Positions 57,265-64,000 of a stretch of 64,000 nucleotides of DNA are shown here, piece after piece. How positions within the stretch are numbered: position 1 is the stretch's first letter; each line of letters begins with the position of its first letter. Origin of the DNA: Rubrivivax sp. (GTDB lineage Bacteria > Pseudomonadota > Gammaproteobacteria > Burkholderiales > Burkholderiaceae). The notes under the pieces are model-generated. The model searched no databases. It was not told the DNA's origin and worked only from the letters and a program-made list of their open reading frames with translations. The translations under genes were made by a program, and so were the position numbers. The stretch covers positions 27,489 through 91,488 of the forward strand of contig JAEUOZ010000041.1 of the NCBI GenBank assembly GCA_016790225.1, read 5' to 3'.

Positions 57265-57905
57265 GCATCCGCAGCGGCCAACGCCTCGAAGATGCGCTGG
57301 TGCTGCTCGAAGGACCAGCAGGCTTCCGCGACGACAGCGTCGGCCTGATCCGCACTCAGCACGACGGCGCTCAAGGCCGCTCGCAGGCGCTCACGATGGC
57401 GCCGCACCTCGGCTTCATCGCCAAAGTCGTGAAACGCCGTGCCTTGGCCGGGATACCGGCGCGCGACGATGCGCGCCATGATCTGCCCGCCGTGCAGATC
57501 ACCCAGATAACGCGTATAGACATGGGCGAGCAGCGCCGGATCGCCGGCCGCGGTGAGCCGATCCAGCCGATCGGCATAGGCCCGCGTGGGCGCCGGGATG
57601 GCGCCACCGGGCGCCGGCTGGCCCGAGAGATCCGCCTCCAGCGAAGGCAGCCGCCGCAGGGCCTCGATCGGGATACCTCGCATCCAGGGCTGGGCGGCCT
57701 GGCGCTGCAAGCCGGCCTCCAGGGCCGCATAGATGACCTTCAGGTTCATGAGCAGCGCCCGATAGCCGGCCTGCGGCAGGCGGCCGGCCATCAGCAATGC
57801 CATCACGCCGCTGCGCTCGGCCAGGGCATGCAGCGGCTGCGTGGCCGCGCGCAGACGCTGGGGCAGCGCCTCGGGCGGGGTGGCGGGTGCATCGGCGGGA
57901 GCCAC
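57246..57905 (-). CDS. bphO: Heme oxygenase, biliverdin supply for phytochrome
   Basis: The 219-residue product is a bacterial heme oxygenase. The proximal His is probably in TQPLHALAERSG (about H26), and the YLGDLHGGQ distal helix motif (about 133-141) is intact. It converts heme to biliverdin, the chromophore of the adjacent bacteriophytochrome. The gene is convergent with bphP and overlaps its end by 19 bp. It starts at a GTG 6 bp after the amidase stop, so it may be transcribed with the amidase gene. The Pro-rich first 13 residues may not be translated if a later start is used. Confidence 0.9.
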   Translation of the reverse strand: MAPADAPATPPEALPQRLRAATQPLHALAERSGVMALLMAGRLPQAGYRALLMNLKVIYAALEAGLQRQAAQPWMRGIPIEALRRLPSLEADLSGQPAPGGAIPAPTRAYADRLDRLTAAGDPALLAHVYTRYLGDLHGGQIMARIVARRYPGQGTAFHDFGDEAEVRRHRERLRAALSAVVLSADQADAVVAEACWSFEQHQRIFEALAAADAQGLPS

Positions 57906-57911
57906 AGGCTG

Positions 57912-59411
57912 TCAGCCTGCGCTCGCGGCGACCGGTGACGGCGGCGAGGACTGCGGCGGCGGCGGCCGTCGCGCCAGGAGTTCGGTGGCGCGGGCTTCAT
58001 AGGCCTTGGCGGCGCGCAGCACAGCCGCATCGCCGCGCGGCGGGCCGATCAGCTGCAGGCCCATGGGCCAGCGCCCGCTGGCGTCAAAGCCCGCAGGCAG
58101 GCTGATGGCCGGCAAGCCACCCAGCGTGGCGTAGATCGTCACCTCCATCCAGCGGTGGTAGGTGTCCATGCGGCGCCCGGCCACCGTACGCGGCCAGGTC
58201 TGCTGCAAGGCAAAGGGCCAGGTCTGCGCCGTCGGCAGGGCCAGAAAGTCGTGGCGCTCGAACAGGCGCAGCAGCTGCTGGTGGAACGCCGTGCGCACCT
58301 GGGAAGCGGCCATGAAATCGACGAAGGCCAGGCCCTGCGCGCCGTCGTACTCCCACAGGGCTTCGGGCTTGATGCGTTCGCGCGCATGCGGGCCCTGCTG
58401 CAACAGCGCGGCCACATGGGGCGCCACCAGGGCGCGGCGCCACACGAGCCAGGCCTGCCACAGCGCCTGCGGCGAGAAACCCAGCTGCGCCGGCTCGATC
58501 TGTGCGCCGGCATCGGCCATGCGCGCGAGCGCCGCCTCGCACACCAGGAGGATGCCCGGCTCCATCGCCAGATAACCGTCCAGATCCGCCAACCAGCCGA
58601 TGCGCTGCCCTCGCAGCCCGCGCTCGGCCGCGCCATCGGGCGGCAGCAGGGCCGCGGGATCCTCGGCCAGCGAGAGCGGCACGCGTGCGTCGTGGCCGGC
58701 CTGGGTCTGCAGCAGGCGCGCCAGATCGTCCACGGTCCTCGCCATCGGGCCATCGGTGGCGAGCTGGCTCACAAACACATCGGGCCGCGGCCAGCCGGGC
58801 ACGCGCCCCTGGCTGGGCCGCAGCCCGAAGACATGGTTCCAGCCCGCCGGGTTGCGCAGCGAGCCCATGAAATCCGAGCCATCGGCCACCGGCAGCAGCC
58901 GCTGCGCCAGGGCCACGGCCGCGCCACCGCTGGAGCCGCCCGCGCTGAGCGCCGGATCCCAGGCATTGGGCGTGGCGCCGAACAAGGGGTTGTAGGTGTG
59001 CGATCCCAGGCCCAGCTCCGGCATGTTGGTCTTGCCGATGACGATGCAGCCAGCGGCCTTCGTGCGCGCCACGTAGACGCTGTCTTCCTGCGCCACCGCC
59101 CCCGCCAGCAGCGGGCTGCCGAAGGTGGTCGGCAGCCCGGCAGCCTGGCCGGTGTCCTTGATGGCCTGGGGCAGGCCGTGCAGCCAGCCGCGGCAACGAC
59201 CGGCTGCCAGCTCGGCATCCCGCAGCGCGGCCTCCGCCAGCAGATCGGCATCGGGCCTCAGGTTAACGATCGCGCGCGCCTGCGGGTTGAGCCGGTGGAT
59301 GCGCACGAGCGTGGCCTGCATCAGCTCCGCGCAGGACAGCACGCCCTGCTGCAGGGCACGCGACAGGCTCAGCGCATCGGCCTGGGTGGGGTCGCTCGGA
59401 AAGCTGGCCAT
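57912..59411 (-). CDS. Amidase signature family amidase
   Basis: The 499-residue product has the amidase signature Ser-cisSer-Lys triad: K85 in QAIKDTGQ, S160 in SAGGSSGGAAV and S184 in GSDFMGSLRNPAG. The spacings (75 and 99 residues from Lys) match the family. In most members the third motif is GSDxGGS; here it is GSDFMGS, which may shape the pocket. The substrate is not evident (acylamide, aryl amide or similar). It is divergent from a peptide ABC transporter, which could supply substrate, and is followed by heme oxygenase. Confidence 0.9.
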   Translation of the reverse strand: MASFPSDPTQADALSLSRALQQGVLSCAELMQATLVRIHRLNPQARAIVNLRPDADLLAEAALRDAELAAGRCRGWLHGLPQAIKDTGQAAGLPTTFGSPLLAGAVAQEDSVYVARTKAAGCIVIGKTNMPELGLGSHTYNPLFGATPNAWDPALSAGGSSGGAAVALAQRLLPVADGSDFMGSLRNPAGWNHVFGLRPSQGRVPGWPRPDVFVSQLATDGPMARTVDDLARLLQTQAGHDARVPLSLAEDPAALLPPDGAAERGLRGQRIGWLADLDGYLAMEPGILLVCEAALARMADAGAQIEPAQLGFSPQALWQAWLVWRRALVAPHVAALLQQGPHARERIKPEALWEYDGAQGLAFVDFMAASQVRTAFHQQLLRLFERHDFLALPTAQTWPFALQQTWPRTVAGRRMDTYHRWMEVTIYATLGGLPAISLPAGFDASGRWPMGLQLIGPPRGDAAVLRAAKAYEARATELLARRPPPPQSSPPSPVAASAG

Positions 59412-59619
59412 CGGCCGCCCAGCTTAACGGCCCGCGCAGCCCCTGCCGATCGCCGTTTCCCCGGGGTCACCGCGACCTGCCGCGGGGCAACCGCAGGCGT
59501 GTTTGCCCTGAGTTGCCGCGGCGTTTTCGCCGTTCACAATGTTCTCGACCCCCGGCCCGAGGCGGCGCCCTTCGGCGTGCACGCGGGCCCATGACCCATC
59601 CAGACCAGGAGCGATCCCG

Positions 59620-61203
59620 ATGAAACTGCAACGTCGCAGCCTCTTCACCACCGCCGTGCTCGCCGCCGCGCTGCTGCCGGCCGCCGCCTGGGCGCAGACC
59701 ACCGTGCTGCGCGTGGTGCCGCACAGCAACCTGGCCATCCTGGATCCGATCTGGACCACGGCCTACATGAGCCGCAACCACGGCTACATGATCTACGACA
59801 CGCTCTTCGGCACCGACGAAAACGCCAAGATCAAGCCGCAGATGGTGGACAGCTGGACCGAGAGCCCCGACAAGCGGCTGTGGACCTTCAAGCTGCGCAA
59901 GGGGCTCGAGTTCCATGACGGCAAGCCGGTGACCGGCGAGGACGTGATCGCCAGCCTGCAGCGCTGGGGCCGGCGCGACGCGATGGGCTCGGCCCTGATG
60001 CAGTTCGTGCTGCGCATGGATTCGCCGACGCCGGACACCTTCCGCATCTTCCTGAACGAGGCCAACGGCTTCATGCTCGAAGCGCTGGGAAAGCCCAGTT
60101 CCAACGTGCCCTTCATCATGCCCAAGCGCATCGCCGAGACCGATGCCTTCAAGCAGATCGAAGAGCACATCGGCAGCGGCCCCTACACCTTCAAGCGCGA
60201 CGAATTCAAGCCCGGCGACAAGGCTGTCTACCTGAAGAACACCAAGTACGTGCCGCGCGCCGAGCCGCCTTCGGGCACCACCGGAGGCAAGCGGGTCTTC
60301 GTGGACCGCGTGGAGTGGAACCTGGCGCTGCGCGACGCCCAGGCCCAGCTCAACGCGCTGCAGAAGGGCGAGGTCGACATCATCGAGGCGCTGGGCTTCG
60401 ATCACTTCGAGGCCGCCAAGGCCGATCCGAACATCCAACTGCCCAAGTACGCCAACGTCGGCCTGCAGTACATGGCGCGCTTCAACCACCTGCACAAGCC
60501 TTTCGACAACCCGAAGGTGCGCCAGGCGGTGATCGCCGCCTTCTCCCAGGAGCCCTTCCTGCGCGCCCAGGTGGGCGTGAAGGAGCTCTACAAGACCTGC
60601 CCCAGCATGTTCATCTGCGGCACGCCCTACGGCAGCCTGGCGGGCAGCGACATCCAGGCCAAGAGCAACATGAAGAAGGCGCAGGATCTGCTGAAGGCCA
60701 GCGGCTATGACGGCACGCCGATCGTGCTGCTCAAGCCCACCGATCTGGCCAGCATCCAGAAGCTGCCCGATGTGGCGGCGCAGCTGATGCGCCAGGCCGG
60801 CTTCAAGGTGGACCTGATGGCCATGGACTGGCAGAGCCTGGTGGCCCGGCGCGCCAAGCGCGATGCGCCGGACAAGGGCGGCTGGCACATGTTCCTCACG
60901 GCCTGGCAGACCTTCGACGTGTGGAGCCCGATCGCCAACCCCACCACCGATACCCGCGGCGAGAAGAGCGGCTGGTTCGGCTGGGCCAGCGATGACAAGC
61001 TGCAGGAGCTGCGCAACCAGTTCATGCGCGCCACCGACGAAGCCACGAAGAAGAAGCTGGCCGACCAGATGCATGCGCGCATGTTCGAGATCGGCACGCA
61101 CGTGCCGCTGGGCGAATACAGCCAGCCGATGGCGGCGCGCAAGAACATCAGCGGCTTCTTCATCACCAACGGGAACATCTACTGGAACCTGAAAAAGGAC
61201 TGA
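59620..61203 (+). CDS. Dipeptide/oligopeptide ABC transporter substrate-binding protein
   Basis: The 527-residue product has a signal peptide (residues 1-25, ending AAAWAQ) and the family 5 solute-binding (DppA/OppA) fold. Visible are the strand DPIWTTAYMSRNHGYMIYDTLF near the start, LEFHDGKPVTGEDVIASLQRW, and the C-terminal hinge region. GGAG precedes the ATG by nine bases. It is followed by two permease genes and an ATPase gene, so this is a complete importer set in order. The substrate could be peptides or other amide compounds; the divergent amidase suggests the latter. Confidence 0.92.
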   Translation: MKLQRRSLFTTAVLAAALLPAAAWAQTTVLRVVPHSNLAILDPIWTTAYMSRNHGYMIYDTLFGTDENAKIKPQMVDSWTESPDKRLWTFKLRKGLEFHDGKPVTGEDVIASLQRWGRRDAMGSALMQFVLRMDSPTPDTFRIFLNEANGFMLEALGKPSSNVPFIMPKRIAETDAFKQIEEHIGSGPYTFKRDEFKPGDKAVYLKNTKYVPRAEPPSGTTGGKRVFVDRVEWNLALRDAQAQLNALQKGEVDIIEALGFDHFEAAKADPNIQLPKYANVGLQYMARFNHLHKPFDNPKVRQAVIAAFSQEPFLRAQVGVKELYKTCPSMFICGTPYGSLAGSDIQAKSNMKKAQDLLKASGYDGTPIVLLKPTDLASIQKLPDVAAQLMRQAGFKVDLMAMDWQSLVARRAKRDAPDKGGWHMFLTAWQTFDVWSPIANPTTDTRGEKSGWFGWASDDKLQELRNQFMRATDEATKKKLADQMHARMFEIGTHVPLGEYSQPMAARKNISGFFITNGNIYWNLKKD

Positions 61204-61309
61204 GCGTGAGAGCGCGGCCGGCGCGGCGCGTGCGGCCCTGTCGGCCTGAACGGCCTGAGCGGCCCGAACCGCCTGCACGGCTCGCGGGCGGCTGCTCCTG
61301 GGCGCCGCG

Positions 61310-62251
61310 ATGCTGAGCTTCCTCGCCCGCCGCCTCGTCGCCACGATCCCGGTGCTGCTGATCGTGGCGGTGCTGGTGTTCCTGATGCTGCGCCTGACGC
61401 CGGGCGACCCGGCGGCGGTGCTGGCCGGCGACGCGGCCACCACCGAGCAGATCGCGCAGATCCGTGCCTCGCTCGGGCTGGACCGCTCGGTTCCCGAGCA
61501 GTTCCTGATCTGGTTCGCGCAGCTGCTCACCGGCGACCTCGGCCAGAGCTACTACTACAAGACCGAGGTCACCACGCTCATCGGCCAGCGGCTGGAGCCC
61601 ACGCTCAGCCTGGCGCTCATCACGATCACGCTCGCCGTGCTGGTGGCGGTGCCGCTGGGCGTGCTGGCGGCGTGGCGCTTCGGTGGCTGGCTCGACCGCT
61701 CGCTGATGGCGTTCTCGGTGCTCGGCTTCTCGGTGCCGGTGTTCGTGCTCGCCTACGTGCTGATCTGGCTCGTGAGCCTGAAGCTCGGCTGGCTGCCGGT
61801 GCAGGGGTACAAGCGCTTCGCCGACGGGCCGGCGCTGTGGCTCTACCACCTCGTGCTGCCGGCGGTAACGCTGTCGGTGATCTACATCGCGCTCATCGCC
61901 CGCGTCACGCGCGCCTCGGTGCTGGAGACGCTGGGCGAAGACTACATCCGCACCGCGCGCGCCAAGGGGCTGCCGGAGAAGAAGGTGCTGATGCGGCACG
62001 CGCTGGCCAACGCCGCGGTGCCGATCGCCACCGTCATCGGCATCGGCATCGCGCTGTTGATCGGCGGCGTCGTCGTGACCGAATCCGTGTACGCCATCCC
62101 CGGGCTCGGGCGCCTGACCGTCGACGCGGTGCTGGCGCGCGACTTCCCCACCATTCAGGGCGTCATCCTCTTCTTCTCGGTTGTCTACGTGCTCGTCAAC
62201 CTGCTCGTCGACATGAGCTACGTGTTCTTCGACCCGCGCATCCGGTACTGA
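61310..62251 (+). CDS. ABC transporter permease, DppB-like
   Basis: The 313-residue product has six membrane helices, the first at the N-terminus, and the EAA loop in LGEDYIRTARAKGLPEKKVL. The start LSFLARRLVATIPVLLIV and GDPAAVLAGDAATTEQIAQIR are typical for DppB/GsiC-like permeases. It forms a pore with the second permease, 26 bp downstream. Codon use differs from the upstream part of the window (more CTC, GTC and GAC). Confidence 0.93.
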   Translation: MLSFLARRLVATIPVLLIVAVLVFLMLRLTPGDPAAVLAGDAATTEQIAQIRASLGLDRSVPEQFLIWFAQLLTGDLGQSYYYKTEVTTLIGQRLEPTLSLALITITLAVLVAVPLGVLAAWRFGGWLDRSLMAFSVLGFSVPVFVLAYVLIWLVSLKLGWLPVQGYKRFADGPALWLYHLVLPAVTLSVIYIALIARVTRASVLETLGEDYIRTARAKGLPEKKVLMRHALANAAVPIATVIGIGIALLIGGVVVTESVYAIPGLGRLTVDAVLARDFPTIQGVILFFSVVYVLVNLLVDMSYVFFDPRIRY

Positions 62252-62277
62252 CCGCTGGTGCTCCAACCCTGACGAAC

Positions 62278-63207
62278 ATGGCTGGCGTCGGCATCGAATC
62301 GCTCTCAGTCGAAGCCGCCTCGGTGGTGCGGCAGGAGAGCGCCTGGGCGCGCCTGAAGCGCAGCGGCAGCGTGCGCTTCGGCGGCCTGGTGCTGGCGCTG
62401 CTCGTTGTCGTCGCCGTCGCCGCGCCCTGGCTCGGCACCGTGGACCCGTCGTTGTTCGATCCGGCCAGCCGCGACCTCACGCCGGGCAAGGTGGGCGAGA
62501 TCACCACGCTCGAGGGCGAGACGCTGCAGCACCGCTTCCTGATGGGCTCGGACAGCTTCGGCCGCGACATCTACAGCCGGGTCGTCTATGGCACCCGCGT
62601 GTCGCTGCTGGTGGGCGTGTGCACGGCCATCGTCGCGCTGGCCGTCGGCGTCTTGTTCGGCCTCGTCGCCGGCTTCCTGCGCCGCGTCGACGGCATCCTG
62701 ATGCGGGTGATGGACGGGCTGATGGCGATCCCGGCGATCCTGATCGCCATCGCGCTGGTGGCGATGTGGCGCGGCAGCCTGCTGACGGTGGTGGTGGCGA
62801 TCGCCATCCCCGAGATCCCGCGCGTCACGCGCCTGGTGCGCTCGCTCGTGCTGACGATCCGCGAGGAGCCTTATGTCGAGGCGGCGGTGTCGCTGGGCAC
62901 GCCGACGTGGAAGATCATGCTCAGGCACATCCTGCCCAACACGATCGCGCCGCTCATCGTGCAGGGCACCTTCATCTGTGCGGCCGGCATTCTGACCGAG
63001 GCGATCCTGTCCTTCCTCGGCGTCGGCCTGCCGCCGGAGATCCCGACCTGGGGCAACGTGATGGCCGAGGGCCGGGCGCAGTTCAACGAGTACCCACACA
63101 ACATCTTCTTCCCCGGCCTGTTCCTGGCGCTGACGGTGCTGGCCGTGAACATCCTCGGCGACGGGTTGCGCGACACGCTCGACCCGAAGATGGCGCGGCG
63201 CGGGTGA
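62278..63207 (+). CDS. ABC transporter permease, DppC-like
   Basis: The 309-residue product has an N-terminal helix, a periplasmic loop with HRFLMGSDSFGRDIYSRVVYG typical of DppC/GsiD, and five further helices with the EAA loop YVEAAVSLGTPTWKIM. It pairs with the DppB-like permease. The ATG at 62278 is chosen; the frame upstream overlaps the previous gene. Its TGA stop overlaps the GTG start of the ATPase gene. Confidence 0.93.
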   Translation: MAGVGIESLSVEAASVVRQESAWARLKRSGSVRFGGLVLALLVVVAVAAPWLGTVDPSLFDPASRDLTPGKVGEITTLEGETLQHRFLMGSDSFGRDIYSRVVYGTRVSLLVGVCTAIVALAVGVLFGLVAGFLRRVDGILMRVMDGLMAIPAILIAIALVAMWRGSLLTVVVAIAIPEIPRVTRLVRSLVLTIREEPYVEAAVSLGTPTWKIMLRHILPNTIAPLIVQGTFICAAGILTEAILSFLGVGLPPEIPTWGNVMAEGRAQFNEYPHNIFFPGLFLALTVLAVNILGDGLRDTLDPKMARRG

Positions 63208-64000
63208 ACGTGGCGAACGAGGCGAACGTGGCGAACGAGGCGGGCGTGGCGAACGAGGCGGGCTCGGCGGACGCGGGCAGCAGCATGCAGGCGCCGATCC
63301 TCGCCGTCGAAGGCCTCACCATCGCGCTGCCCGCCGGCGGCGACCGCGGCACCGCGGTGCGCAACGTCAGCTTCACGGTCGGCCGCGGCGAGGTGGTGTG
63401 CCTCGTCGGCGAATCGGGCTCGGGCAAGAGCGTCATCGCGCAAGGCGTGATGGGCCTGCTGCCCAAGCAGTTGCCGGTGACCGCCGGGCGCGTCGTGCTG
63501 CAAGGCGAGGACATCACGCATGCGCCGCTGGCGCGCCTGCGCGAGCTGCGCGCCACGCGCATGGGCATGATCTTCCAGGAGCCGATGACGGCGCTGAACC
63601 CGGTGATGACCTGCGGCGACCAGATCGACGAGGTGCTGCGCGAGCACACGTCGCTCACGCCGGCCGAGCGCCGCGACAAGGTGCTGGGCATCGTCAAGGA
63701 GGTGCTGCTGCCCGACCCCGAGCGCATGGTGGCGAGCTACCCGCACCAGCTCTCGGGCGGCCAGCGCCAGCGCATCATGATCGCGATGGCGCTGGTGCTC
63801 GACCCGGTGCTGCTGATCGCCGACGAGCCGACGACGGCGCTGGATGTGACGACGCAGGCGCAGATCCTGAAGCTCGTGCTGGAGCTGCAGAAGCGGCACG
63901 GCACCGGGGTGCTCTTCATCACGCACGACTTCGGCGTCGTCGCCGAGATCGCGCACCGCGTGGCCGTGCTGCGCCTGGGCGACCTCGTCGAGCTCGGCCC
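63204..64000 (+). CDS. ABC transporter ATPase, DppD-like, 3' end outside the window
   Basis: The visible 265 residues include Walker A (GESGSGKS, about residue 70), the Q-loop (MIFQEPMTALNP), the signature (LSGGQRQR) and Walker B (LLIADEPTTALDV). The gene runs past the right edge. The start is most likely the GTG overlapping the permease stop (GTGA), which gives a 27-residue leader built from an 18-bp tandem repeat (VANEANVANEAG). An ATG at 63285 would exclude that leader. The protein would energise the importer encoded upstream. Confidence 0.92.
   Translation, partial: MNVANEANVANEAGVANEAGSADAGSSMQAPILAVEGLTIALPAGGDRGTAVRNVSFTVGRGEVVCLVGESGSGKSVIAQGVMGLLPKQLPVTAGRVVLQGEDITHAPLARLRELRATRMGMIFQEPMTALNPVMTCGDQIDEVLREHTSLTPAERRDKVLGIVKEVLLPDPERMVASYPHQLSGGQRQRIMIAMALVLDPVLLIADEPTTALDVTTQAQILKLVLELQKRHGTGVLFITHDFGVVAEIAHRVAVLRLGDLVELG
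63210..63263 (+). repeat. Three tandem 18-bp repeats at the ATPase start
   Basis: The unit GTGGCGAACGAGGCGRRC is repeated three times (63210-63227, 63228-63245, 63246-63263). In the ATPase frame it encodes VANEAN/G repeats. The array lies between the likely GTG start and the ATG at 63285, and it could change copy number by slippage without breaking the frame. Confidence 0.8.

Noticed and set aside
59467..61530. A 687-codon minus-strand frame across the binding protein gene
   Set aside because: It covers the signal peptide and body of a well-supported binding protein on the plus strand and shows no domain character.

Overview
This 64 kb window is chromosomal DNA of high G+C content (around 70% by eye) with dense genes, many ATGA/GTGA stop-start overlaps and few spacers. 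Several features point to a betaproteobacterium of the order Burkholderiales, probably near the phototrophic Rubrivivax/Roseateles/Sphaerotilaceae group: a DUF4148 protein, a PEP-CTERM protein, an orphan Tat-exported ABC-type binding protein, a PpsR/bacteriophytochrome/heme oxygenase set, and general protein style. The genus assignment is inference. No rRNA, tRNA, CRISPR array, prophage or insertion sequence was recognised.

Layout. 1-2.1 kb: end of a probable aromatic-acid catabolic locus (4-oxalomesaconate hydratase-like fragment, type II dehydroquinase, LysR regulator) plus a 48-residue exported peptide. 2.2-5.3 kb: SPFH protein, membrane protein, ribbon-helix-helix protein and Tat-exported serine hydrolase, with a promoter that carries a perfect 12-bp palindrome. 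5.4-10.3 kb: MsbA-like ABC exporter, DUF547 protein, and a TVP38/TMEM64-flavin disulfide reductase fusion. 10.5-14.8 kb: a bufferin (MNIO-modified RiPP) operon bufA-bufB-bufC-doxX followed by an ECF sigma factor and its NrsF-type membrane anti-sigma. A GTAACC-N16-CGAA promoter and three 11-bp tandem repeats lie in front of bufA. 14.8-18.1 kb: BNR-repeat protein, MoaD/ThiS-like protein, thyA and folA. 18.2-21.7 kb: a 1142-residue protein joining a CHAT (caspase-like) protease to a ComEC-type metallo-beta-lactamase through a Pro/Ala-rich linker; this is the strongest candidate for an undescribed one-gene system.

21.7-35 kb: a MetE-like methyltransferase, then a signalling locus with two divergent arms. 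The left arm is a membrane sensor, an MFS carrier fused to a sensor module, and an orphan substrate-binding protein. The right arm is an alpha/beta hydrolase, a histidine phosphatase lacking its second histidine, a hybrid histidine kinase with two receivers and an HPt domain, and a REC-PAS-GGDEF-EAL protein. A MipA/OmpV outer-membrane protein with clustered TGAACT half-sites follows. 35-41.4 kb: DUF4148 protein, gamma-glutamyltransferase lipoprotein, an ECF sigma gene flanked by two ChrR-like cupin genes, an SRPBCC protein and a Crp/Fnr regulator.

41.4-42.2 kb: a hicAB toxin-antitoxin gene cassette with a complete integron attC site, inserted exactly at the stop codon of the Crp/Fnr gene with no integrase in the window. 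42.6-53.4 kb: BTAD regulator, trypsin-like protease with a small partner, CDF-like metal exporter, exonuclease III, degenerate-GGDEF/EAL phosphodiesterase, PEP-CTERM protein, TIR-TM-TPR protein and M20 amidohydrolase. 53.7-57.9 kb: ppsR, a kinase-less bacteriophytochrome and heme oxygenase, which together form a red/far-red input to photosynthesis gene control. 57.9-64 kb: an amidase and a divergent dipeptide/oligopeptide ABC importer (binding protein, two permeases, truncated ATPase), the latter part with visibly different codon use.
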